NCBI GenBank assembly: GCA_019671005.1
Contig: CM033717.1
Span: 71,655,850 to 71,719,849, forward strand
DNA length: 64,000 bases
Direction of reading: 5' to 3'
DNA from: Hibiscus mutabilis
Lineage: Eukaryota; Streptophyta; Magnoliopsida; Malvales; Malvaceae
A model generated the notes under the pieces. That model saw only the letters and a program-made list of their open reading frames with translations. It was not told the origin of the DNA and searched no databases. Shown here one piece after another: positions 1 through 13,859 of this stretch (its first letter is position 1; each line of letters begins with the position of its first letter). A program made the position numbers and the translations under genes.

Positions 1-1480
1 TACCCATATCCCCAAAATCCGCTGCATCCAGATCTGTATATTAGATTAAAAATGGAGTTGTTATTTGTTTGTAGAGGAGGGTTTATAAAACCCGAATCAT
101 GTCTGTAAAAAGGAAGTTTTTTTGTTTATAAAAAAACAAAAAAAAAAGAGAAATTTCAGTTCAAAATTTCTGCAATCTGAGGAGTTGTTCGAAATCAATA
201 AAAATAAACTTGAGGGTAAAAAAAATTTCTTCTTTCTTTTCGAAACCAAATCTTTTTGTTTCTTTATCGAATTAAAAAGGGATAACTAAATAAAGAGGTC
301 TCGAAGTTTGCCTGGTGCCGCCGTAACCACCGCCGTGAGGCCATTGGCTGGTGAACGGCCGAGCGAGGTAGCTTCCCACGAGCTGCGCCGTTGCGAGGTT
401 GAGAGAATGAGAACTTAGGGTTAGGTTTTTTTATTTTAATCTGTGTGAAAAAATAACCTATATCTTCATTTAAACTGATTACAAGAAACAACATCGTTTG
501 GTGTCCATGTTTTACTAAAATGGTCAAATCGCGCTTAGGGTCCCCAAACTATCAACTCGCTTATTTTTGTATATGGTCTAATCTCGCTTTTGGTCCTTAC
601 CTTTCTTCTCGCCTCTCTCTTTGCCCCTTTGTTTCTTTTTTTCTTCACTCTCTCGCACTCCAGTTTGTTTCCCATTTTAATTTAGCCACTGTTATTATAT
701 TAAATTTAATTCTAGCACATTTATTTTATTTATATTTCTTGCCTTATAATTTAGTTTTCATGCATTTTAACCCTTAATATTTAATTCCATGATGTTTCAT
801 ATGTTTTATTTATATCATGCCAATTTATGTTTTTTTTTAAATATTATATCCTTTTCGTGTTTTAATCTATTTGTTCGTGCTATATGTCTTTTTACATATT
901 ATGTCTTATTTTAATTTATATGCTCATTAGTTTACCTTTCGTTTGTTTGTTTAGTACGTTATGTCACATGTAATTCATAGAATGTTTAGTTTTTCTTTAT
1001 GTTTTTATATGTGTATTATCTTGATCATGTTTATTCATGCATATTTTGTTTTACGTGCATTATCATATGTTTAGCTTTGTTTGGTCACGATAAGTAAGTA
1101 TTAGTTTTGTTAGGTTCGCTTTGTTTCTTAGGCTATATGTTAGTGTGAAAGATTGTTAATTTTGTCATGACATATTTATATTGTGTATGCATGTATGTTG
1201 TGTTACATATTAAGTTCTAGTTTTTATGTTTATAGGTTATTTTGTTAATTTAGTCTCATGCTTTGTCATATGTATATGTCATGCATGTTTTGCATTTATT
1301 TTTATAAGTTAGTATGTCATATTTAGTTAATTTTGAAAGCACGTCTCTTTCTTTTATGTTTATGTACATGCTTTGTGATGTTATATCCATGTGTTTGATT
1401 ATTTTTCTTTGTTTTGTAATATTCATATTTTATGTTTTAATACCATATCAATGTGAATTGTATGTTTTATATTTTGCTTT
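1..1480. other. AT-rich intergenic DNA, no gene seen
   Basis: No coding region is supported. Positions 300-420 are locally GC-rich with several GCCG/CGCC words, and the rest is T-rich on the plus strand with many TATGTTT/CATATG words. The open frames here are short and resemble no family. The stretch runs into the gypsy-like fragment at 1480-1915 and may be part of the same LTR, but I found no TG..CA boundary that would prove it. Confidence 0.5.
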
Positions 1481-1915
1481 TTAAGGTTACATAATGGAAT
1501 ATAAGTTTGTCAATTCGGTGCCCTTTTATCCGAGCATAAACAGATCCAATATTAGGCGCAGTGATTGTGGTTGGGCGTTTACTCTCGGATAACGAGGCCT
1601 TTAAAATCTACTCGCACTTATAACTAAATTTTAATTTAATCGTCACTTTAATCCGCAAAATTTAATATTAATAAAACAGTAATTATTAAAGTACCAATTT
1701 TGAGCGGTGTGGGGTGCTAATCCTTCCCCATCCGTAACCGACTCTCGAACCCGACATTTTGAAATCTCTGGTTTTTACGGTGTCCGGTCCACCTTGAGTG
1801 GCCAGTGGCGACTCTATTTTTAAATAAAATACGGTTTTACTAAATTCCCAAAGAAGACATCATTTCCAAAATAAAAACACATTTTTTTAACGAGAGGGAC
1901 ATCGCTACATAGCTT
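1480..1915 (+). mobile_element. Ty3/gypsy LTR end and leader-like fragment
   Basis: The block around 1705-1815 (GTGTGGGGTGCTAATCCTTC, then CCGTAACCGACTCTCGAACC, ending in GTGGCGACTC) is the kind of sequence found at the LTR 3' end and primer-site region of plant Ty3/gypsy elements. No gag or pol follows, so this is a solo or truncated piece. It stops about 15-20 bases from the stop codon of the topoisomerase gene, so that gene's 3' UTR probably runs into it. The family assignment is from memory of such leaders, not from a search. Confidence 0.45.
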
Positions 1916-1930
1916 ACAACGCTCATGGTG

Positions 1931-4900
1931 TCAAATGTCAACAGCTTCTTCAACTTTTGGTTTGGTCCTAGGTCGCCCACATCTTCTTACATCTTTACTT
2001 GACAAAAGTTCCAATGCTTTCTCTAGTGTCACGTCTTTCGGATTCGTACCCTACAATCATACCCAACCACCGTTATTTTTGGAGATCCCGTGCCCCGATT
2101 ATTGACAGCAAGTGAATCACGAAACTAAAGAATAATTTTTCCATCGACGTCACTCGAATACAAACTTACCTTGGGAACAGAAGCAGTGGTGCGTCGATGA
2201 CGAACCGAGAATCCAAACTTTGCAAGCTTCAATATCACAGGCTGTCCATCCTTGGGGTGTTCTCCCTGCCAAGATGCGTAAAAGATTTAAATTGGACATT
2301 CCACGGCATACAGAAAACATAACTATTGTTGAAGGGTCCTTGAGTACCAATGTCACAGGGTAGCGCAACACCTCGAGAGCATCTTCGAGGGTGATGGAAT
2401 CCACATTCTTTATCTGTTCATAACCAGGTTAAAACATATCAGAGTACAAAAAAATTTAAAAAAATATTTATTGGTCACTTTTAGACTAAACAAGAGTATA
2501 TTTTTCTTATCAGCGAAAAGGTGGTGGCATGAATTATTAAAATTCTATTTCGCTGGTGTTTCATTAACCGAGTGGTTCGCAGCAATAAGAGATGATTCCT
2601 TCCAGGGAAATATAAACCACCACAAGTACAAAACTGTGCAAAAGCAAAAATAGATATAACCATACATGAGAAACAGAGGATCGCTTAGGTAGATAACCCG
2701 TCCTGTCTTCACCAAGCTGTACATAGTATCCATAGGGGCCATTCTTTAAGAAAATCTGCGAAGGACGGAAGAAGAAACAATTAGTGTCTCATTATAACAA
2801 AGTGGAAACAAAAAATTCCAATGAAAATAAAGATCCAAATTCTTGTTCATTAGATGCTAACCTTCTCATTGGTCCCTGGGTGAAGACCTAACAGTTTCGG
2901 CTCCTCAACAGAGTTGCCCTTTTGAGGGCTCTCTTCGTCCTCCTCCTCACCATATAATGTCTTAGCAATATACCTATAAAAATGATTCGAGAAAACTCAA
3001 AAACCAAAAGATGATAGAGAACAGAATATAGAAGATTGCAATGCTCTTCCTAATGGTAAAAGATAAATATTAACAAAAGGCATGCGGCCATGCTCTGGTA
3101 TATGTAATGTGTGTATGTATCAAAATCCAGAAATTATTATACTTCTCCATACTTACTTGCACTTTGGATGTTGGTTACACCCTATAAAATATCCCGCACC
3201 AAACCTGCTTACTTTGAATATTAACGTGCCCTCCATGCAACTGAAAATGTAGGAAAAGGATACCGTAAGCTTTATTTGAAGAGTGAACGAAATAAAATAA
3301 CATAAATATGCAAGGTAAGAAATTGCAAGTAATACCGAACAAATGTATGATATACATGCAAAAAATTAAAACAAAAAGAAAGCAAACGATCTCGACAAAA
3401 TCCATGACCATCACAACCAACTTCACCCCCTTATTTTATTCATTAACCCTTTCAAAACTCATATCCAGCAATGCTTCCTTCTTTAAACCCAATCCAAAAA
3501 ACCTTCAACTATATATCTAAAAAGTTTAATGGGTCTAAAAGTGATGGATTCCCCAGTAAAATGGATATTGGAGCTTAATTGTAGTTCTTTCATTGTTACA
3601 AATGTGCATTTTTTATTACTAAAGACACGTTTGGGTTTATGGGAGTTGCGGATAGAGAAATGCCCATGGAAGCACAAAAGACAGAACAGCATACCTTGGA
3701 CACGTCCTACTTTTATTAGGGAGAGAAGCAAACAAGAAATCTCCAAATGTCTTTTCCAACATCTTCTCCACCTGAATCAAAATTTGAAATGAAAATATTG
3801 TAAGATCGAAAAATAAAAAGAGAGAGAACTATGAGGAGCGAGTATTGGATAAGAATGCCTTGGGATACCTGATGAATGTGAACACTCTCGGCACGACTAC
3901 AATATGAGCTGAAACGTGTCCAGTAGTCCCTAAGGAGCCCTTTCCATTCAGTTAATCCAGAAGAAACATTGTCAAGCTATAAAAACAAGTGACAAGTGAA
4001 CCAGATCAATAACACCACTTTAACATAAAAGAAACCACATTCCAACTACTTCAAACCCAACAAACTGAAAATACTTTAAGCTACAAGTACAACAATCGAG
4101 CAGCTTGCAACTTACTTCTGTCTCCATATCAGCTGTAAAACTGTAATCAGTGACCTCAGAAAAATGGTGAGAGAGAAATGCTGAGACCTAGACATCATCC
4201 CCAAAGTATTAGAGAATGGTAGATTTGGTAGCGTGCTTAAGATCACTAATAATAGTTAATCAGAAGCTCACTTGTTTACACATATTAAATATGTTAAATT
4301 ACTCTAGTTCTGTAAATTCGACAAAACGCCAAAACAAACTACCAATATAATATACTTCAACTGGTTCCACTTTCTGACATCGAATAAATTTCCCCCTTAT
4401 GTTAGCTACATGGACAACTACTTATCACTAATGGCAGCAAGAAGTGTGTATTGCCAGTTTTACTTGAAACATTAATCCCCCAACACTATCTACATTATCA
4501 TTGCATCAAGCCTAATATCAATTGCTAGTTGATGGAGGGATCAACCTTATGTGAGAACAATACTTAATAGATGTTGGAAAATATAACTAGACACTTCCCC
4601 TCACGTATAGCTAAACAAAGGCGAACACATGGACAGCCTCACTGGTAGTGGGCCCATAAAAAAACAGGTCCTAGGATTGAGCCTGGCTCTGAGTCTGACA
4701 CCATGTTAAGCATCCAACTAAAATTCAATTGGCAATAGGTGGAATGTACAAATTTAATACAAAACCACAAGAAACCCAATACTAAGGATGAAGGATAACA
4801 ACACTAAAGAATTTGTTTAACATATTAAGTTATTCTAAAGCATTCAGTACAGTAAATCAAATAGAGCAAGAATGAGATAACATACCATGCGACCGCGGAA

Positions 4901-7900
4901 TTCGGGGTATAATACACGACTTTTTACCGTCACATAGTTTCTATCCTGATGTAAGAAAACGAGAAAGGTGATGTTATAATATATATTTTCAATATTAAAG
5001 TTGATGGTAAATAAGATCAATAAACTGCAACAGTTGCACCTTGCAAGGAAAATAGCAGGAAAAATTGCAACATATAATAAAATCAATGGCATCAAATTAT
5101 GAAAGAAGAATGATCAAACTACATAATAATTACTTCTTTTGGTCTTGAAAAATTAGTGACAAGCTAGTCAGCAATACAAGGTGATAACTCCAAGCAGGTT
5201 TCAAAGACCTTATGCATTTTCTACTGAATAGGCCATAGTGACAACACACAGATTCAATTGGTATAATATTTAATCTTTGGAGCCTTTTTTAAAAGTACTT
5301 GCCAGATTATTGAGTTTGTTTGGGAAATTTAGCACGTCGTTATGTTTTTCTAAAGGGATACAGCTTTACTTCTGGCGTGTATACTGAATATTTTGCCTTT
5401 GTTCATTGAGGTGGTAATACTGAATTAGCTTTAGCTAAAGGGAATGTTCTAGGTGTATTTGAAATCTCCAACTATTGGTATTTTTTTAAAAAATCCCTGA
5501 TATATCTTAATGAAATCAATCATGTCTTTTAAACAAAATCCAATATGCTCAAGACAGTCTACCAATTCTAAATAGTTCAAATTCCATGAAGTTTAAATGA
5601 ATACTTATGAAACTGAGTGAATGCCCCATAAAGAAAAACCTTACCGAACATGCACATGAATGCAAGTTATTCATCCAGATCTAAAAAGAGCATTATTAAG
5701 AAGCTTATTTCATTTTAAGATAACAAACAGGTATCTGGCATTGAACTTCATTCAATTTTATCAAAAGGTGAATTTAGAAATTGAACATTTCAACATTATT
5801 ACTAACCTGTAGAACTTTCAATGTTGAGGCATATGTCGAAGGTCTACCGATTCCAAGCTCCTCCAGTTTCTTAACCTTTAAAATGCAGAATATGGAGGTA
5901 AGAAAGGACCATTGGATAAGAAGAAATCAAATGACTGTCTCCCTCCCTAAACCCATGTTGCATGCACTCAGCAAGAAGTGAATAGGATGATATTTGGATA
6001 TTTTACACCATCACCCCCAAAGAAACATGTATGAAGGAAGAAAGAACAGAATATTTGAAAAACAGTTCGGATGCTTCGTCCAAAATCTGAAAGTATTCTT
6101 AGTGTATGTTATATGATAGCATTTACACATCATATTTCTGTGCAATGGCTTAATCATGATGACATTGTAGTTCACTGAGTAAGAAAACTGCCAGCAAGCA
6201 ATCCTGTCATGAAGTTGAGAGATGTACCAATGATCCTTCAGAATAGCGTGCTGGTGCCTGAGTATGATGCTGCTTGGTTTCTACTTCACCAAGATATAGC
6301 CGATCACCCCTCTGCAAAACAAATTAGTCAACAAAGCGCAAACTAAAAAAGGGACATAAAAAATTACCAACACTTCAAAACCATTAACTTCAACAGCTAA
6401 TCTTATATGTGCTAGAAAGGCCAACTGAGAAAACTTCATATGATAGAAAGGCTATGGAGCATCATGGTGATCAAAATATAAAACATTTAAAAATAAATGA
6501 TAAATCAAATGAAAAATGAGTACCTTAAGCGAATCAAGAATGCCAAAAGCCTCGGCATAGTGCTTGACGCCATTACCCTTAGATTTGATTATTTCAGATT
6601 CATCATCCTAGGAATTGAAAAGAACATGAAAAATAGAAACCAAAAAAAGGGGGCCAGTATTTTTTAGACATACTAGCAATCATGTTACATGCGTTATAAG
6701 TAAACCTTCTTGTTGCTCATACATTTCCAATGTAGAACAAGTATTTTCAAATCAAATCACCAAAGAATGAACCAAAAATCGCAATCAAAATTGTGAAATT
6801 TCAATAATTATTAATACTCAAATATTTTTTTAAAAAAAAGGCAATGTAAATCCAACACCTCAGGAAACTAAAATAACATGGGTACTTAAACCAGTAAGAT
6901 GCTAATTATTTATACTTGAAAATAAAGTAAGATGCTAATTACTGTGAAATAACCTAAATTTATGTACAAATTGCAATCAAACCAGTAAAACCAAAATTAC
7001 AGTCATAGATAATTTCACATTTCTATCCCTATTAATTACCTTTTATTATAAACTTAAATTCATATAAAATGGAAACTTCGCACAAAATGGAGAAAATGTT
7101 CCATTTCAATGTAAAAGTATCTAGTAACAATAATATAGCAAAATTAAGAAATCCCACAATGATTGGGCATTGGATTTTTATTTGAGTCATGGCTACTTCA
7201 GTAACCAATTAAAACCATCAACTAGATCATAACTGATTTTACCATTAGAATTAAGAAATGTCAATAGATGATACATAAACTGTATAAGCAACTAAAATAT
7301 AGATAACACTAGTAAAAAATAGATAATTCAGAAATAAAATACCATGTGATGCCATTTTATGCCCAAAGAAAAAAATTACCATCCATACTTCTACAATCTA
7401 AATCGCAATATATAGAAGAAAACAAGCAAAAATAACCATTAGTATACCACAATGCATTCAGATTTTCCATGTTGAACAAAGAGATCTCCCACATTCATCC
7501 ACATTAAACACTGATAAGAGCAGCGAGAAATAGTATGCAAGCACATACAAGTAAAACTGTATATTATACCTGATAAGCAGACTGATAGCCAAGGAACCCT
7601 ACTCTTGAGCATGAAGATCGGAAAATAATGGACTCGTCACAATTCCCAATTTCAAGTTGTATCTGATTAGAACAATGAATGCTAGGTGTTACATAGATGA
7701 TATTATAATGTTCCACAACTATGCAGATAATAACAAGACAAACTATCCATTTCTCCATTTATATAGAAGGAAGAGAGAAATAAACCACATGCACATAAAT
7801 GCAATTGCTACTAAAAGAAAAGAAGAATTTTTCCAGAGCAAGAAATCAATGCAGCTTCATCTGAAGCACAATGGCCACAAAAAGTTGGTGAGTAGTCAAG

Positions 7901-10900
7901 CCAGCTTATTCTGATTGAAATTGATGAAATCAGAGAACCATCATACAAATACAAACATTTGATGAGAATTTACGTTCCAACCTGCTCTGTGATTGAAGGT
8001 TCCATTTGACATGCCATTGTTCTTGACCAAATAAGAGTGTATAACTTCAATGAATCTTCTTCAAGTACACCCGCCAGCATCGCTGACATTAAGGACAATT
8101 CAGTTGTCAACTTCCACTGAATTTCATACTAAAAAATAAAATATCTGCAGCACAGTTCAAAGTACAAAACGTAACATATAAAAAGAACAAACAAAAGTCC
8201 GTTCACTTACATGGTAACCTCCGAATATTGGTGGGTCTAATTGCTTCATGAGCCTCTTGAGCATTCTTGACCTTCTTATAATACTTACATGCATTTTCTG
8301 GGGTAAAATGTGCCCCATATCTGCATAAATTCAAGTTTTTATTTATAATCAGCAAGTTAGAAGATAAGCAAACTTTCCAAACAATTAAACAGTGACTTTA
8401 ACTACAATTCAACCTACAGTAAATTGGTGTCTATCAAGGAAAACTGTGATACCTTATTTTACTGCAACAAAAATTTGAAAGGACAAAAAGGATAATAGAC
8501 TATGATCATAACAATCAATAAGAAAACAGAGGTAAGAATGTAGGATACACAAATACATAAGGTGCACTATTTCGCGGTGAGGATAGTAACTTTCCATGAA
8601 TTTTCCATTTCTCACTCAACGACGGATTAAAGTTACCTATGATGATATATAAATTATTCATTTTTAAGTATATTATACACATGCAACAATAACTAGCATC
8701 GCAAAAACTGTTAGCACAGGCATATTGACAGGATATCAGCACGCAGGTAAAAGAAGATAAAAGTTTAGGGCCTAAGAATTTAGATACAAAAAATCACCTT
8801 TCCATAACCATGGAGCGAATGTCCTTAACAGCTTCATCAGAAATCTAACACAATAAACAGAAAGAGTATTATAAACCCCAAAAGATCACCAACCATATCA
8901 GAACTAGGACAGACAACAGAACATAGAGATTTAGGAAAGACGCACGAGTAACGAGACATGATAAACCAAATATCCACACAATCGAAACTAAGGTCATTAG
9001 TATCAATTCATGATCTACCACGGTAGCACGGATCAAGTACCAGAATAAAATTTACATGACAAGAAGCATATCAACTAATTAACAGCAAGAGGGGAGTACT
9101 CTATTGAAAGAGATATGAACTGAAGATAAGGTATCATCCTTACCAAGAGTGAAAGTGTATGCCCCAAACAACCAATTAAATGCAATTATGGCACTTGCAG
9201 CAAACCAAGATTGCAGAAGTAACCTACAATGTTTTCCATCTTTTCTGACATTTTAGGACAAGAAATCTTTAACTATTGCTAACAGGTATTACATATGATT
9301 TTAATCTGTAACTCCTCTTCCTCAGCCTAGCTCAACCAACCTCTAATTTTCTATCATTGTAATTATTATTTACTAGAATAAGACACCTTGACAACATTAG
9401 AGGAAGACACGTGAAGAATTCTCGTGCAGGGCATATGCACACTACAAGACCTTTCACTTGGGTGGGTGGGGGGAATGAAAGAAAACACATAACTGAAGCA
9501 AGAACTAGAGAGACCAAAGATGTACCCACATGTAGCCCATCTGTTCTGGTGTATGTTATCAACCCGGTTGCCACACCATCAGACAATTGAATCCCTTCAT
9601 AAAGCTTCTGTGCAAGCTGTATTATTTAAGTGTGAAAAATAAAATAGTAAAAATATTGAAAAGTCAACCGATTAATCATATGTTGAAGTGCTTGATATAG
9701 AAGAGATCAAAACAGAGTGAAAAAGATACAGAAAACCATACATATAATTTAGCATGTAAAAGAGAAAGCAAATAAAGTTCGCTAACTTATAGGAGTTCAT
9801 CAACCAACCATAGAGTTTAGCATGTTTAGAGGAAAGTAGATGAAGCATGTCAACTTATAAGAGTTCATCAATCAACCATAGAGTTTACCACAAAGTCCAA
9901 AGCAACTATGTAAAGAGTAAAACCAAACACTGCAATCAGAACAGAATATCAACATTTAATGAAGAAAATATCATTTCTACACAGGCAAAGTCTTTCAGTA
10001 AAAGGAGGAACAATTGCAAAATGATTCTGGAGTGTAAAATTAGAGACTTTCAAACGGCTGAGACTATGAAACCAAGTTTAACTCACAGAGAGCAGATGAT
10101 AAAGGAAGATTACTGAAATTCCATAGTTTTATAAAACTCAAAAGAAAAGAAAGAACTTGCAAACCTTCATTGTATATGTTGCAGGAAAATTTAATCTGTT
10201 TGCAGCATCCTGCTGAAGTGTCGATGTTATATATGGTGCAGGAGGGTTTCTTCGGGTTGAGTTTCTTTTAGAGTTAATCACTTTAAAATCTTCTAAATTA
10301 ATCTTCCGCTGAAAATCCTTTGCCTCTGTCTCTGAAGTGATTGAGAATTGGCCTAACTTCTTTGAATTAAAATGAGTCAAGTGTGCAGGGAAAGAAGCAT
10401 CTTTTACTAGAGTATTTGATTCTTCAAATTTCAACTGAACCTCAATGGTCCAATACTCGAGTGGTTTAAACTCATCAATCTCTGTTTCTCTATCACAAAT
10501 AAGAGACAAAGCAGCTGATTGCACTCGTCCAGCAGACTGGCAACCAGGTAATTTTCTCCATAGAAGTGGTGAAATGTTAAACCCAATCAGATAATCAAGA
10601 GCACGTCTGGCAAGATAAGCATGTACCAAGTTAACATCAATATCCCGTGGCATTTGCAGAGAACTTTTGATGGATGCCTCAGTTATCTCATGAAAGACAA
10701 CTCTTGCTACACTAACATTTTCACCTAAAGCATCCTGCTGCTGCAACATCTCTATGATGTGCCATGCAATAGCCTCTCCTTCACGGTCTGGGTCAGATGC
10801 GAGAACAAGATTTTCTGCTCTGAGTAAGGAAAGAAAATGAGAAACTGAAAAAACAAATTAACAAAAACATTTGAAAGAATCGATAACAGTCATCGATGAT

Positions 10901-12878
10901 AACATTACAACTAGTCTGTATCACTTAAATAGTATCATAAGACTTCTCTTTACAAGCTTGGTTTGAAGACTTCATTAAAAGTGATAGAAAAGAATACAAC
11001 AAATATACCCTGTTTCAGCAACATCATACATCTGGATAGGTTAAACTACATCATGAAACTTAACATATGATTTCAAGAATTTATTGCAAGTGATAGAGGA
11101 ACATGGAAGTATTTTCGTGTAGGCAACATCTGTAAATTAGACCAAAAGACTTTCTAACAGAAAACCTGATAAGATTTTCACTGAAAATGCTACATACCCA
11201 CGCAGTGCAACCTTAATGCTCTTGAGATGCGTCCATGCAGCACTAGGGACTTCCCATACCATGCTAAAATCATCATCAGGTCGCACAGATCCTGAACGAG
11301 CAGCTAGGTCCCTAACATGACCATAGCTAGGCAAGACTTCAAACATATCACCAAGGTAGCCCTGAATAACCTTCGCCTTTGTGACAGATTCAACCACCAT
11401 AACAGACTTCCCAGTGGGAGGATATAGTTGCTTCAGCTGCTTTTCTCGTTGAGATGAATTTTTCTGCAACTGTTTCTGAATTGGCTCATTAACTTCTCTC
11501 ACTGGCTGCCTTCTGCTCAGGCCTGTACTTTTCTTTTTGGACTGCTTTTTGGTTAAAGCAGAACCATCATGAGCTTCCGTGAGTAAGTTGCCAGCTGAAT
11601 TTTTCTGGAAAACTTCATTGTTAGCTAAACTTTTGCAAGATTTAAAACCATGCACAGACAGGCATGTGTCGATAGTGCAAAAGGCATATCTGTTGCTCTG
11701 AATTCTATATACGCAACAAGCGTACAGATATGCATGCATATTAGAAGGCCCAAGAAATCCAAATTCTATTTAGTATTAAATCACTGCTAACCTCTGAAGT
11801 CTGTTTGGGAGGTTGACCCTTTTTGCTAATACTTGAGGTCCCTGCCAGAGAAGAATTTTTTGAGCTTTTCACCACAGGTGCTTCCTCTGAAACAACAGTG
11901 CTAGAAATATGCTCCTTTTTGTTCTTGCTTCTTGACTGCTTTTTCTTTTTCAGGCTAACTTTAGATTCTGGCTTAGCATTGGTAACCAATGAAGTAGAAG
12001 TACAGTCAGGCCTAGCAGTGCTAACGAGTGAACTGGCAGTAGACTCTGGCTTATCAGTGTTAAGAAGTGAAGTTGAAGCAGGTGATTCAAGAGGGGCACC
12101 CTTGTTCCCATTGAGAGCAGCCACTCCCTTTAGCTTCTTTGAATGCCAATGAAACCGTTTGAGGCTGAAGCCAGTACTCCTTCCATCTCTGACGCTCAAA
12201 CCATCATTCTTAGCTGCCAGTGAAGGGGATTGAGAAAAAAACATTTTGGAAAGAGGCACAGAGGCTGAGGTTGATCTGATTTTGGAAGTCACGCATGCAG
12301 AGATTACATTTCTATTCCGAGGTAGTGTGTAATTTAAGTGATTGGGTGGCAAAGCAAACATAAAGGCATTGTGAAAGGTTGCGAAAAAATTCAAAGGTTG
12401 ACCAAATTTTGGTTGGCTCGACATGAGGCTTGAAGGGGGTCTGAGTTTTTTAAATCTAGAGTAAGATGGTATTGAAGACATAAGTTTAACAACCTTGAGC
12501 TGAAATTGAAACATCAATGCACAATCAGTTAATAGATCAGAAAATCAAATCTAGGATGCATCGTTTTAACTACTTACTAACATGTTGATGCCTTATTCAA
12601 TCAAACAGATATGAATACATTACTACTATTGTTGATAAAAGTGCATAATATAGTGAAAACTAAGACACAAGATATATATGACAAAAAGGAAAGACCCAAT
12701 TTTAAGTCATCTATTTTCATCAAATAAAAACTAAGTAATCTATCTATGAAAAAAAAGAAGGTGAAAATGAACCTTGGGCATCAACGACGGGTGAAGACGC
12801 AGTGATGCGCAATTAGTAGTTGTAGGATAAGACATCAAGCACCTCTGCATTTTCCTCTGAATCCTTTAATATCGGGTT
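1931..12878 (-). CDS. Organelle-type DNA topoisomerase I (type IA), 22 coding exons
   Basis: Type IA topoisomerase, which cuts one strand through a 5'-phosphotyrosine to relax negative supercoils. Coding exons, 5' to 3': 12773-12850, 11792-12499, 11198-11697, 10165-10819, 9530-9616, 8798-8844, 8211-8320, 7982-8082, 7570-7662, 6524-6607, 6228-6311, 5807-5875, 4886-4945, 4116-4187, 3869-3976, 3695-3771, 3157-3240, 2862-2973, 2666-2755, 2348-2413, 2170-2265, 1931-2050 (TGA 1931-1933). All phases join to 1166 residues. The Toprim domain starts near residue 359 (KSVMVVES) and holds DPDREGEAIAW near 438. The active-site tyrosine is about Y669 in GLITYTRTDG, and a C4 zinc finger (CPSC..C..C) spans about 976-1005. 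C-terminal topoisomerase repeats follow. The Ser/Lys-rich N-terminal 350 residues, starting MQRCLMSYPTTT, fit a transit peptide plus a linker; chloroplast and/or mitochondrial location is inferred. An AG acceptor with a long pyrimidine tract sits just upstream of the ATG at 12879-12880. Confidence 0.93.
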
Positions 12879-13650
12879 CTAGGTTGGAGGAGAAACAAAG
12901 AGAAAGCTTACAAGGGTTTACAGATAGGTTATATTTCTTTATGATAATATGATATACTAAAATATCATCACATTAACAAAGTTTACTAAAATATAAATCA
13001 TACATAACAGTAAGTAAAACATAACACTAACAAAGTTTACTAAATATAAACCATACTCAAACACAACAAACTAGTAGTAGTAACTAAAACATTACAAAGT
13101 TGACAAACATCAGCACTAAAACAACATCACATTAATACTTCAAATACAAACCAACTAACATTGATAACCTCAAATACAAACAACAGCAATAACAATATGA
13201 TTCGAGTTGTCAAGCAGAAACAGCAGCATTAAAGAACAATATGAAACGGTGAGCAATTATTTGCTGAAGAAATAAATGGTTTTTAAAGTTAACATTTTTA
13301 TTTTTGGAGGCCATTAATCCAAATGTTGTAAATGAAGTTGAAAGCATGAAACTTCGAAATGTTATTAAGCTTCCATCTCTTTCCAGTGCGTGTGGTGGTA
13401 TAGGCTTCAGGATTTTGTCTCTTTATTGTGTAAAAAGAGTTGGGCAACATAACAAATACTTTTAATGTTATTAAGCTTTCATCACTTCATCAGATAATCA
13501 TAATTAATTATTTAAGAAGAAGAATTGCTCATTTTTATCAGCAACCAAAAGCACCAATAAAAAGGGTGAAACAATACAATGAAAATGAAACTGGGTTCTT
13601 GCCTTCTTGGCTATTACATTGAAAAATTGTATACTTCAATGCAAAACGCA

Positions 13651-13674
13651 GAGAGAGAGAGAGAGAGAGAGAGA
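13651..13674. repeat. (GA)12 microsatellite at an intron start
   Basis: An uninterrupted run of 12 GA units. On the gene strand it lies directly after the splice donor as CTCTCT, so length change here could affect splicing or the UTR intron. The sister copy near 19300 has only about four units. Confidence 0.95.
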
Positions 13675-13678
13675 TTAC

Positions 13679-13840
13679 CCTGACACCGTTGAGAGGTCTG
13701 AGGTGTGAGACGGCGGCGGCTGCTTCTAAGTTGCGCGGGTGAGTGAGACTGTGAGGGCTGAGTTGAGCGAATGAAAAGAGGCTGAGTGAGCTTGTGAGGG
13801 TCGTGGAGGCTGCTGTATTATCTTGCATTTTTAGGTAAAA
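13679..13840 (-). other. Probable non-coding 5' exon of the topoisomerase gene
   Basis: On the minus strand this GC-richer block ends in a splice donor (TCAGG|GTAATC). The matching acceptor is the strong CTCCTCCAACCTAG site at 12879, 28 bases before the start codon. A near copy with the same donor position lies at 19320-19510 upstream of the SURP/CID pseudogene. The 5' limit is approximate. Whether it is transcribed with the topoisomerase gene is inferred from splice signals only. Confidence 0.6.
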
Positions 13841-13859
13841 TACACTCGACACCATTGAA

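Larger units (their letters stand above)
12960..13840. repeat. Duplicated segment, copy 1 (pairs with 18480-19500)
   Basis: This block and 18480-19500 match in order and orientation. Shared words include CTCAAACACAACAAACTA, CTAAAACATTACAAAG, GCCATTAATCCAAATGTT, GTGACACCGTTGAGAG-type sequence and GAGACGGCGGCGGC. It covers the non-coding 5' exon and much of the following intron. Copy 1 has a longer (GA)n run, copy 2 a (TG)n run. Confidence 0.85.

Noticed and set aside
9847..10116. 89-codon plus-strand frame
   Set aside because: It lies in an intron of the topoisomerase gene, is Lys/Asn-rich as expected of AT-rich DNA, and shows no domain.
11823..12152. Plus-strand frame of 109 codons
   Set aside because: It is the antisense of the Ser/Lys-rich second exon of the topoisomerase gene.
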